17,015 nucleotides of DNA from Clostridiales bacterium (lineage in GTDB: Bacteria; Bacillota; Clostridia; Christensenellales; Aristaeellaceae): the NCBI GenBank assembly GCA_019420065.1, contig JAHZHX010000009.1, positions 1 to 17,015 on the forward strand. Direction: 5' to 3'. The position numbers and the translations under genes are program-made. The notes under the pieces were generated by a model that had not been told where the DNA came from, searched no databases, and worked only from the letters and a program-made list of their open reading frames with translations. Shown piece after piece: positions 6,315-12,668 of the stretch (its first letter is position 1; the number at the start of each line of letters is the position of its first letter).

Positions 6315-6320
6315 TTTCAC

Positions 6321-6875
6321 ATGCATTATACAATGAAGATTGCCGGTCTGACCCGCGACCTGCCCCTCTGCCGGGTGAACGATGAATTGTACATCGGCGC
6401 GTTTGTCATCTTTGGCGACGTGGAATTGACCGTTGCCTGCGCGCGCGAACTGCTCAAAAAAGCGCCCGAGCACGACGTGCTGATTACCGCCGAATCCAAA
6501 GGCATTCCGCTGGTGTATGAAATGGCGCGCCAGCATGGCGAAAATCGCTACCTGATCGCCCGCAAGGCGGCCAAGCTCTACATGCGCAACGTGTTCTCCA
6601 CTGACGTGACCTCGATCACTACCGCCAACCGCCAGATATTGTGCATTGACGGCGAGGACGCTGCCTTCCTCAAGGGCAAGCGCGTGCTGATTGTGGACGA
6701 TGTGATTTCCACCGGCGGCTCGCTGATTGCCGTGCAAAAGCTCGTGGAGCAGGCCGGCGGCAATGTGGTGGGCAAAATGGCCATTCTGGCCGAGGGCGAC
6801 GCGCAGACCCGCGACGACATCATTTACCTGGAAAAGCTGCCCCTGTTCAATGCTGACGGCAGCATCAAGGCCTGA
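6321..6875 (+). CDS. Phosphoribosyltransferase, adenine PRTase (Apt)-like
   Basis: This is a 184-residue cytoplasmic type I phosphoribosyltransferase. The PRPP-binding motif VLIVDDVISTGGS is at 122-134 with its two adjacent aspartates. An upstream segment (ITAESKGIPLVYEMAR, about 55-70) corresponds to the core strand and helix of purine PRTases. Such proteins are usually annotated as adenine phosphoribosyltransferase, salvaging adenine to AMP with PRPP. This one lacks the N-terminal FP-x-GI-x-F-x-D segment of classical Apt, so its substrate is less sure, and xanthine or other bases are possible. The start at 6321 is set by AGGAGG; a second in-frame ATG lies at 6333. It is a single-gene transcript from a perfect promoter, followed by a long hairpin. 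It diverges from the secreted-protein genes and is normal in composition for the GC-richer parts of the window. Confidence 0.88.
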   Translation: MHYTMKIAGLTRDLPLCRVNDELYIGAFVIFGDVELTVACARELLKKAPEHDVLITAESKGIPLVYEMARQHGENRYLIARKAAKLYMRNVFSTDVTSITTANRQILCIDGEDAAFLKGKRVLIVDDVISTGGSLIAVQKLVEQAGGNVVGKMAILAEGDAQTRDDIIYLEKLPLFNADGSIKA

Positions 6876-6891
6876 AACACCGTATAAAGCA

Positions 6892-6929
6892 AACACCCGC
6901 CGGAAAGCAAATGCTTTTCAGCGGGTGTT
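6892..6929 (+). terminator. Long hairpin after the phosphoribosyltransferase gene
   Basis: AACACCCGC (6892-6900) pairs with GCGGGTGTT (6921-6929), and AAAGCA (6904-6909) with TGCTTT (6912-6917). Together they form one long stem with a single mismatch and one G-U pair. The sequence after it (CCATTATGC) is not a U-tract, so it is a non-classical terminator or a stabilising hairpin. Confidence 0.6.
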
Positions 6930-6971
6930 CCATTATGCAACAGCGAGTTGCTTTTCTTTGCGCAGGTATGC

Positions 6972-6980
6972 TGCTATAAT
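6972..6980 (+). promoter_or_regulatory. Extended -10 promoter for the HTH regulator
   Basis: TGCTATAAT is an extended -10 element. A weak -35 candidate (TTTTCT, 6952-6957) lies 17 bases upstream. Transcription would begin about 12 bases before the TTG start, with the Shine-Dalgarno right at the 5' end. Confidence 0.6.
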
Positions 6981-6986
6981 ACAGAC

Positions 6987-6990
6987 GAGG
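6987..6990 (+). promoter_or_regulatory. Ribosome binding site favouring TTG start at 6999
   Basis: GAGG sits 8 bases before TTG 6999 but only 2 before the in-frame ATG at 6993, so TTG is the better start for the regulator. Confidence 0.55.
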
Positions 6991-6998
6991 TGATGATA

Positions 6999-7448
6999 TT
7001 GGATACCAAAAACATTCTCTATGAGCTGCGCACCCGGCATGGACTGTCGCAGGACGAGCTTGCCGAAAAAATTCTGGTCACCCGGCAAGCCGTATCCCGT
7101 TGGGAAACCGGACAAACCATCCCCAACACGGAAACGCTGAAGCTGCTTTCCAAGCTGTTTGATGTTTCCATCAATACGCTGCTGGGCTCGCCCCGCAAGC
7201 TCGTCTGCCAATGCTGCGGCATGCCGCTGGACGATTCCACCCTCAGCAGGGAAACAGACGGCGCTTTCAACGAGGAATACTGCAAATGGTGCTACGCGGA
7301 CGGCAAATTCGCCTATTCAAGCGTGGAACAATTAACCGATTTTCTGGTTGAGCATATGTCCAATGAAAGCTGGCCGCCGGAGCAGGCCCGCGCATATTTT
7401 GAAAAGCAGCTGCCGATGCTTCATCACTGGCAATCAGCCAAAGAATAA
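6999..7448 (+). CDS. HTH regulator with C-terminal zinc ribbon
   Basis: This is a 149-residue protein. Residues 6-63 form an XRE/Cro-type helix-turn-helix (LRTRHGLSQDELAEKILVTRQAVSRWETG, then a third-helix region ending INTLLG). Residues 69-120 form a putative zinc ribbon of the zf-ribbon (PF12674) type, with CQCCGMPL (Cys70, Cys73) and EYCKWC (Cys95, Cys98) followed by the usual YADGKF. The combination is a known clostridial architecture whose targets are generally unknown. The start is TTG at 6999, chosen for its spacing to GAGG; ATG 6993 would add two residues. It has its own extended -10 promoter and a very short leader. It lies between the phosphoribosyltransferase gene and the convergent araB gene, and could regulate either or itself. 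Confidence 0.88.
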   Translation: MDTKNILYELRTRHGLSQDELAEKILVTRQAVSRWETGQTIPNTETLKLLSKLFDVSINTLLGSPRKLVCQCCGMPLDDSTLSRETDGAFNEEYCKWCYADGKFAYSSVEQLTDFLVEHMSNESWPPEQARAYFEKQLPMLHHWQSAKE

Positions 7449-7465
7449 TCCGCAGGGCGTATATG

Positions 7466-7495
7466 AAAGAACCGGACCCGATCGTCCGGCTCTTT
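7466..7495. terminator. Bidirectional terminator between HTH gene and araB
   Basis: AAAGAACCGGAC (7466-7477) pairs with GTCCGGCTCTTT (7484-7495) with one mismatch around a 6-base loop. On the plus strand it is followed by TATATTTGC, on the minus strand by CATATACGCC. It lies in the 54 bases between two convergent stops and serves both units. Confidence 0.8.
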
Positions 7496-7502
7496 ATATT
7501 TG

Positions 7503-9167
7503 CTATTCCTGATGAATTTTCAACTGCTTCAGACGCTTCATCACGTCATTTTCGCCGCGGCCAAAATAATCATGCAGCGCGCGGTATTCTGCAAACAGCG
7601 CGTTGTAAACCGCTACGTTTTCGGGCCGCGGCTGATACATGTTCCGCTTGACCTTGGCCATTGCCCGCACGGCCGGCAGCACGCTGTCATAGCCGCCCAA
7701 AGCGCTCCCCGCAGCAACCGCGCCAAAGATCGCGCTTCCGAGCGCTCCGCCCTGATTGGAGGCGGCCAAATGAATGGGCATATTGAGCACATCGGCATAA
7801 ATCTGCATCGCCATGGCATTTTTCTGGCTGATGCCGCCCGAAACAAACAGTTCATCCACCGCAACGCCATGACGGCGGTAATTTTCCACGATCACGCGCG
7901 TACCGTAGGCCGTTGCTTCAATCAGCGCGCGATAAATCTCCTCCGGACGGGTTTGCAGCGTCATTCCCAGTATCAGCCCCGTTAGATCCGCATCGCCCAG
8001 CACGCAGCGGTTGCCGTTCCACCAGTCAAGCGCCAGCAAACCGCTTTCTCCCGGCCGCAGCCTTTGCGCCAGCTCCGTAAGGTAGCCCTGAACGGACACA
8101 CCGCGTTCCGCCGCCGCTTTATGATACCCTTCCGGCACGCACTCCCTGGCAAACCAGGCAAAATGATCCCCCACGCAGCTTTGCCCGGCCTCATAGCCAA
8201 AGAAATCCGGCAGCACACCGTCTTCCACTACGCCGCTTATCCCGGGCACCTCGCGCGCTTCTTCCCCCAAACAAATATGACATGAGGAGGTACCCATGAT
8301 GAGCAGCATCTGCCCCGGCCGGGTGACGCCGGTTGCTGGCACGCCTGCATGCGCATCTACAACGCCGATGGCCACAGCAGTTCCCGGACGCAGCCCCAGC
8401 CGCTTTGCCATTTCGGCCGTCAGCCGACCCGCGCGGCTGCCCACAGGCAGCACGGGCGAAGCGCATTTTTCCGCGATCACATTTTCCAGCCGCGGATCGA
8501 CAGCGGCAAAAAACGCCGGATCAGGATAGCCCTCTTTCCTATTATAGAAGCTCTTGTATCCCGCCGCGCAGGCGCTTCTGACCCGTTCGCCCGTCAAAAG
8601 CCGAACAAGCCAGTCCTGCGCCTCCACCCATTCATCCATCGCGGCGTATACGTCCGGCGCCTCGTCCAGCACCTCCCACAACTTCGGAAAGGACCATTCG
8701 CTGGAAACCGTGCCTCCATAGTTCGCAAGCCATTTTTCGCCGCGTTCTTTGGCAATGCGCGTCATTTCATGCGCGCGCTTTTGCGCGGCATGGTGTTTCC
8801 ACAGCTTCACATATGCATGCGGATTACCTGCCCACTGCGGCAGCATGCACAGCGGCACGCCATTTTTGTCCACCGGCATCACTGTGCAGGAGGTAAAATC
8901 GATCCCCATGCCAATGATATCGCTGGAATTCACGCCGCTTTTCTCGATCACCGCAGGCACGATGGCATACAGCGCATCCAAATAATCCTGCGGATGCTGC
9001 AGCGCCCAATCCGCGCCGAGCGGCGTTCCATCGGGCAATGCACGCTCCATTACGGCGTGCGGATAATTGCTTTCCGCCTCCGCCAGTTCCCGCCCGGTAT
9101 GCACATCCACCAGCAAAGCGCGGCCGGACAGCGTGCCAAAATCCAGCCCTATGGTATATTTGCCCAT
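7503..9167 (-). CDS. araB: Ribulokinase
   Basis: AraB phosphorylates L-ribulose to L-ribulose 5-phosphate in arabinose breakdown. The 554 residues match the family length and begin with the AraB-type signature GLDFGTLSGRALLVDVHTG. The FGGY kinase fold is complete: an ATP phosphate-binding start (8-20), FTSCTVMPVD and PQW (91-112), a likely catalytic Asp271 in GVVDAHAG, and a C-terminal nucleotide-site segment VSGGISQKN. The start at 9167 is preceded by AAGGAG. It is the last gene of an operon, 25 bases after degV, and ends in a shared terminator. No araA, araD or sugar transporter is in the window, so the partners must lie elsewhere. A related pentulose substrate cannot be excluded. Confidence 0.92.
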   Translation of the reverse strand: MGKYTIGLDFGTLSGRALLVDVHTGRELAEAESNYPHAVMERALPDGTPLGADWALQHPQDYLDALYAIVPAVIEKSGVNSSDIIGMGIDFTSCTVMPVDKNGVPLCMLPQWAGNPHAYVKLWKHHAAQKRAHEMTRIAKERGEKWLANYGGTVSSEWSFPKLWEVLDEAPDVYAAMDEWVEAQDWLVRLLTGERVRSACAAGYKSFYNRKEGYPDPAFFAAVDPRLENVIAEKCASPVLPVGSRAGRLTAEMAKRLGLRPGTAVAIGVVDAHAGVPATGVTRPGQMLLIMGTSSCHICLGEEAREVPGISGVVEDGVLPDFFGYEAGQSCVGDHFAWFARECVPEGYHKAAAERGVSVQGYLTELAQRLRPGESGLLALDWWNGNRCVLGDADLTGLILGMTLQTRPEEIYRALIEATAYGTRVIVENYRRHGVAVDELFVSGGISQKNAMAMQIYADVLNMPIHLAASNQGGALGSAIFGAVAAGSALGGYDSVLPAVRAMAKVKRNMYQPRPENVAVYNALFAEYRALHDYFGRGENDVMKRLKQLKIHQE

Positions 9168-9192
9168 GCTCCCTCTCCTTCGTGCAAAAGCG

Positions 9193-10053
9193 TTATGCCT
9201 TCATCAGCTGCACGCCAACGCCCAAAAGGCCCGGCCCGGTGTGTACGCCCAGCGCAGGGCTGACCTCGCACTCCAGGAAGGTAAGCCCGGACGGCAGCTT
9301 TGCCTTCAGCTCCTGTATAACGCGGGCCGCCTCCTCCCGGGCGCTTCCATGCGCCACGGCAATGCAGCAGCGCGCATTCCCTTGCGCATGCCTGAGCGCC
9401 AGCGAAACGGCCTCCGCAATCGATTTCGCGCGGCCGCGCGCTTTGCTGACCACATAATAAGCGCCGTTTTCATCACAGGAAATAATCGGACGCAGATTCA
9501 GCACCGACCCCAACATCGAAGCAACCCGACCGATCCGGCCGCCCTTGCGCAGATATTCCAGCGTCGCGACGCAGAAAAAGATCTTTGTATGTTCAATGCT
9601 GTATTGCAGCCGATCGCAGATTTCTTCGATTTCCAGCCCATCTTCAATCATCTGAGCGGCATAAATGGCCTGAAAGCCCGATCCGATGCCGATATTGAGC
9701 GTGTCAATCACGCGGCAGTCCAGCTCCGGATACTGTTCCGCCGCAAGGCGAATGGCGTTGCCCGTGCCCGACAGCGCGCTTGAAATGGAAATGGCCAGCA
9801 CATGCTCGTAGCCGTCCGCTTTGATGCGTTCCAGCGTTTCATGTACCGTTTCCATGCTCGGCAGCGACGTATGCGGCACCTCTTCTTCCAGCCGGTCGTA
9901 CACTTCCTGCGGCGAGATCTCCAGCTTATCGGCATACTCGCGGTCATGGTATACCACCCGCATCGGCACCATATACATTCCATAGCGGTCAATGTCCGTC
10001 TGCGGCACATCGCTGCAGGAATCGGTAATAATGGCAATTTTTTGCTTGTTCAT
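9193..10053 (-). CDS. DegV family fatty acid-binding protein
   Basis: This is a 286-residue DegV/FakB-type protein. Family members bind a single fatty acid and hand it to the FakA kinase for acyl-phosphate formation and phospholipid synthesis. The N-terminal KIAIITDSCSDVP (4-17), the TSLPS loop (62-66) that contacts the fatty acid head group, an ISSALSGTGNA motif, the RKGGRIGR stretch and the late HTGPGLLGVG motif are all present, so the protein looks complete. The stop codon of the gene before it lies inside its Shine-Dalgarno (TGAGGTG, 7 bases before the ATG), indicating coupled translation. No fakA-like kinase gene is seen in the window. DegV proteins are usually found in several copies in clostridia, so the exact lipid is unknown. 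Confidence 0.93.
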   Translation of the reverse strand: MNKQKIAIITDSCSDVPQTDIDRYGMYMVPMRVVYHDREYADKLEISPQEVYDRLEEEVPHTSLPSMETVHETLERIKADGYEHVLAISISSALSGTGNAIRLAAEQYPELDCRVIDTLNIGIGSGFQAIYAAQMIEDGLEIEEICDRLQYSIEHTKIFFCVATLEYLRKGGRIGRVASMLGSVLNLRPIISCDENGAYYVVSKARGRAKSIAEAVSLALRHAQGNARCCIAVAHGSAREEAARVIQELKAKLPSGLTFLECEVSPALGVHTGPGLLGVGVQLMKA

Positions 10054-10062
10054 CTCGGCACC

Positions 10063-10905
10063 TCACTTTTCATGCGGCACGCCGGCCGCATTGTACCAGG
10101 CGGTAAACGGCGTATCCTCCTGCGCGCCCACCTCGCGATATCCCAGCACCGTGTCCAAATCGACCGAGGATACCGCGGCAAACAGATTATTCTTCAGCTT
10201 CGGGTTTTCGCGGGAAAGCGCTTCAATCAAATCGCGAATATATTTGCGTTTGCCGCCATCCTCGCTTTGCGTCACGCGGCAGGCGCATCTGAGACAATCC
10301 AGCCCCATTTCCTGCTGCCAGGCGATGATGTGCTCCTCCCGTACCAAGAACAGCGGGCGGATCAGCTCCATCCCCGGCCAGTTTTCGCTGCGCACTTTAG
10401 GCATCATGGTTTTGAACTGTCCCGCATAAAACAGACTCATCAGCGTAGTTGATACCACATCGTCATAATGATGCCCCAGCGCAATTTTATTGCAGCCGCG
10501 TTTCTGCGCCTCTTTATACAGATAGCCGCGCCGCATGGCCGCGCATACATGGCATGGCGAGGACGCCGCGCCCTCTACCGCGGCAAAAATATCGCTTTCA
10601 AATATTTCCAGCCGCAGATCCAGTTTTTGGGCATTTTCCTCAATCTTTTTGCGGTTCGCCGCCGTATATCCGGGATCCATGGTCAGATATGTCAGCTCAA
10701 AGGGAACCTCGCTATGGCGCTGAAGGGCGCGCAGGCAAGCCGCCAGCATCAGCGAATCCTTGCCGCCGGAAAGGCACACCGCAATGCGATCGCCCGCTGA
10801 AATCATCTGATAATTCTTTACCGCCGCAATAAAATTGCGCCATACCGGCTTGCGGTAGGTTGTTATCAGACTATGCTCGGCAGCGGTATGCTGTGCCTCC
10901 CCCAT
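10063..10905 (-). CDS. TtcA-like PP-loop tRNA-modification protein
   Basis: This is a 280-residue N-type ATP-pyrophosphatase of the TtcA/TilS superfamily. The PP-loop is SGGKDS (46-51). CHVC (118-121) and CLRC plus Cys209 (204-209) supply the cysteines that in TtcA hold a 4Fe-4S cluster used for thiolation of cytidine 32 in tRNA. GHHYDDV (about 144-150) matches the conserved motif after the first cysteine pair. The Firmicute homologues are less well characterised than the proteobacterial enzyme, so the exact base is inferred. The start at 10905 is chosen because AGGAGG lies 6 bases upstream. An ATG at 10920 would add MRRTR but has only AAGGTGA close by. It is first in an operon with the DegV gene and araB. 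Confidence 0.87.
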   Translation of the reverse strand: MGEAQHTAAEHSLITTYRKPVWRNFIAAVKNYQMISAGDRIAVCLSGGKDSLMLAACLRALQRHSEVPFELTYLTMDPGYTAANRKKIEENAQKLDLRLEIFESDIFAAVEGAASSPCHVCAAMRRGYLYKEAQKRGCNKIALGHHYDDVVSTTLMSLFYAGQFKTMMPKVRSENWPGMELIRPLFLVREEHIIAWQQEMGLDCLRCACRVTQSEDGGKRKYIRDLIEALSRENPKLKNNLFAAVSSVDLDTVLGYREVGAQEDTPFTAWYNAAGVPHEK

Positions 10906-10911
10906 ACGCGT

Positions 10912-10917
10912 CCTCCT
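10912..10917 (-). promoter_or_regulatory. Consensus Shine-Dalgarno deciding start at 10905
   Basis: On the minus strand AGGAGG lies 6 bases before ATG 10905 and inside the longer alternative frame, so the shorter start is favoured. Confidence 0.75.
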
Positions 10918-10939
10918 CATTTTTCACCTTACCCGCCTT

Positions 10940-10948
10940 ATTATACCA
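10940..10948 (-). promoter_or_regulatory. Extended -10 promoter for the ttcA-like operon
   Basis: On the minus strand TGGTATAAT (10948-10940) is an extended -10. The -35 region (about TGGTAC, 10968-10963) is poor. The expected start near 10933 leaves a leader of about 28 bases. Confidence 0.6.
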
Positions 10949-11007
10949 TATATTTTCCCAACGTACCATAAACAATCGTTAAAAGTCTGTCCATTTATTC
11001 GGCGCTA

Positions 11008-11016
11008 TGCTATAAT
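11008..11016 (+). promoter_or_regulatory. Extended -10 promoter for the IMPase gene
   Basis: TGCTATAAT matches the extended -10 consensus. A partial -35 (TGTCCA, 10988-10993) is 17 bases upstream. It diverges from the ttcA-like promoter about 60 bases away, and transcription would start near 11023. Confidence 0.65.
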
Positions 11017-11046
11017 ACAATCAGTTTGTGTGAAAGGATGTCGCGC

Positions 11047-11841
11047 ATGACCGATCTGAAGCTGCTCTGCAATCAGGTATCCGCGCTCAGCCGCGCCGCG
11101 GGCGAGCGTATTCTCCAGGCCCCCTCTGCCGCCGTACACGAAAAATGGGGGCATTACAACTTTGTAACCGAAACCGACGTCGCCGTCCAGGAATTTTTAC
11201 GCGGCGGCCTGCTGTCTATCCTGCCTGGCAGCCGTTTTTTTGCCGAGGAGCAGGAAAACGACGCCTTAACGCCCGATTATACTTGGATCGTCGATCCGAT
11301 CGACGGCACATACAACTTTATGCGCGGTCGGCGCGCTTCCTGCGTCTCCATCGCGCTGATGCGCGACCGGCAGCCCGTTCTGGGCGTGGTCTGTCAGCCC
11401 TATACCGGCGAGCTGTTCTCCGCCGTCAAGGGCGGCGGAGCGCTGCTCAATGGGCAGCCCATCCATGTAAGCGGCAATCCTTTTGCGCAGGCGCTGACCG
11501 ATTTGGGCACATCGCCCTATTACGCCGAGCTGGCCGAGGGGACAGCCTACTGCTTTCATCAGTTTCTAACGCTGGGCGGAGACGTTCGCCGCGTCGGCTC
11601 CGCCGCGCTTGACTTGTGCGACATTGCCGCCGGTCGCGCCGATATTTTTTGCGAGCTGCGCCTGTCTCCCTGGGATTTTGCCGCCGGAGCGCTGCTGGTT
11701 CAGGAAGCGGGAGGCAATTTCCTGATGCCGTATACAGAAAGCATGGACTTTGGAAAGCCCGCCTGTATCCTGGCCTGCAACCCGCAATGCCTGTCGCAAG
11801 CGCTCAAAATCGTATTAAACGCAAAGGAATTGATGCACTGA
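11047..11841 (+). CDS. Inositol monophosphatase family protein
   Basis: This is a 264-residue Mg-dependent phosphatase of the IMPase superfamily. Metal-binding residues are visible: Glu68 in FFAEEQE, Asp83 and Asp86 in WIVDPIDGTYNF, and Asp210 in SPWDFAAG. GSAALDLCDIAAGRAD (about 184-199) is the usual substrate-side segment. The family includes inositol-1-phosphatase (SuhB type), 3'-phosphoadenosine phosphatase (CysQ) and, in actinobacteria, histidinol-phosphatase (HisN), and sequence alone does not separate these here. The start is ATG 11047 with AAGGA 8 bases upstream; earlier in-frame starts overlap the Shine-Dalgarno and the leader. The stop TGA overlaps the next ATG by one base, so the two phosphatases are translationally coupled. 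Transcription is from the promoter at 11008-11016. Confidence 0.92.
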   Translation: MTDLKLLCNQVSALSRAAGERILQAPSAAVHEKWGHYNFVTETDVAVQEFLRGGLLSILPGSRFFAEEQENDALTPDYTWIVDPIDGTYNFMRGRRASCVSIALMRDRQPVLGVVCQPYTGELFSAVKGGGALLNGQPIHVSGNPFAQALTDLGTSPYYAELAEGTAYCFHQFLTLGGDVRRVGSAALDLCDIAAGRADIFCELRLSPWDFAAGALLVQEAGGNFLMPYTESMDFGKPACILACNPQCLSQALKIVLNAKELMH

Positions 11842-12668
11842 TGCTGCTCTCCTCGCCGCATGTACACACGCAGTTCTGCGACGGCAGCTCCACCGCCGAG
11901 GAAATCGTGCTCTCCGCCTTGCGCCACGGGTGTCAAAGCCTTGGCTTTTCCAGCCACGCCCGCCAGCATTTCGGCTTTGAATACGCCATGAACGCCGCAA
12001 GAGAACAGGCGTATATTCTTGAAATTCGGCGCCTGCAAAAAAAATATGCCGGGCAGCTCCGCATTTGGCTGGGCACGGAGCTTGACTTATTCTCCTGCGC
12101 GGACACGGCGGCATATGACTATTTCATTGGCTCCGTTCACTGCATTCCCGATACCGCCGGTTTTGTGGATGTGGACGGAACAAAAGACCGCCTGCTGCGC
12201 CTGATCGATGAAAAGTATCACGGCGACGGGCTGGCGCTGGCCGAAACGTATTTTTCTTTTTACGGCGCCATGATGCGCGCCAGACGGCCGCTCATTGGCG
12301 GTCATTTTGACCTGGTACGCAAATTCAATGACCGGGGAGAGCTGTTTGACGAATCCGCCCCCCGCTATCGCCGCGCCGCCTTAAGCGCTCTGCGCGCCGC
12401 GCGGGAAAGCGGCGTCATCCTTGAAGTCAACACCGGCGGCATGGCGCGCTATCACGCCAAAGCTCCCTATCCTGACCGCTGGATTCTGGAAGCATGGAAA
12501 GCGATGAATGGCGAAATCATTCTTGCCTCCGACTGTCATAACGCCGCCGACATTGTGGCCGGTTACGAACAGGCCGCGGCGCTTTTGCGCGAAACCGGCT
12601 ATCAAAAAGCCCGCGCGCTGGGCACGGGCCAGGAATTGCTTGTTGATACGCCTTTGGATTACAGATAA
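11841..12668 (+). CDS. PHP-domain histidinol-phosphatase-like protein
   Basis: This is a 275-residue PHP-fold metallophosphatase. Metal ligands are seen in order: HVHT (7-10), FSSHA (36-40), GTELDL (78-83), SVHC (98-101), GGHFDLV (153-159), EVNTGG (195-200) and SDCH (230-233). This is the layout of the HisJ/HisK type histidinol-phosphatase, which converts L-histidinol phosphate to L-histidinol in histidine synthesis. No other his gene is in the window, so a different phosphoester substrate is possible. The ATG at 11841 overlaps the TGA of the upstream IMPase gene (TGATG), with AAAGGA 12 bases before it; the open frame extends to 11616 but only as shadow sequence. Its last 10 bases overlap the 3' end of the convergent alr gene. 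Confidence 0.88.
   Translation: MLLSSPHVHTQFCDGSSTAEEIVLSALRHGCQSLGFSSHARQHFGFEYAMNAAREQAYILEIRRLQKKYAGQLRIWLGTELDLFSCADTAAYDYFIGSVHCIPDTAGFVDVDGTKDRLLRLIDEKYHGDGLALAETYFSFYGAMMRARRPLIGGHFDLVRKFNDRGELFDESAPRYRRAALSALRAARESGVILEVNTGGMARYHAKAPYPDRWILEAWKAMNGEIILASDCHNAADIVAGYEQAAALLRETGYQKARALGTGQELLVDTPLDYR

Larger units (their letters stand above)
6003..6320. other. Divergent intergenic region with two consensus promoters
   Basis: This 318-base AT-rich stretch holds no gene. From left to right it contains the leader of the minus-strand secreted-protein gene (a plus-strand purine/A-rich run about 6030-6101, so a U-rich mRNA leader) and the minus-strand promoter (6123-6151). These are followed by a direct repeat TTTTACYCAATA (6178-6189 and 6214-6225), the plus-strand promoter (6243-6271) and the Shine-Dalgarno of the phosphoribosyltransferase gene (6309-6314). 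I see no riboswitch fold; the plus-strand leader is only about 40 bases. Confidence 0.8.

Noticed and set aside
6278..6320. Purine riboswitch upstream of the phosphoribosyltransferase
   Set aside because: The leader is only about 40 bases after a perfect promoter, too short for the aptamer, and no conserved core was seen.
8349..9263. Plus-strand open frame (304 aa) opposite araB
   Set aside because: Low-complexity Arg/His-rich translation on the strand opposite a fully supported kinase gene.
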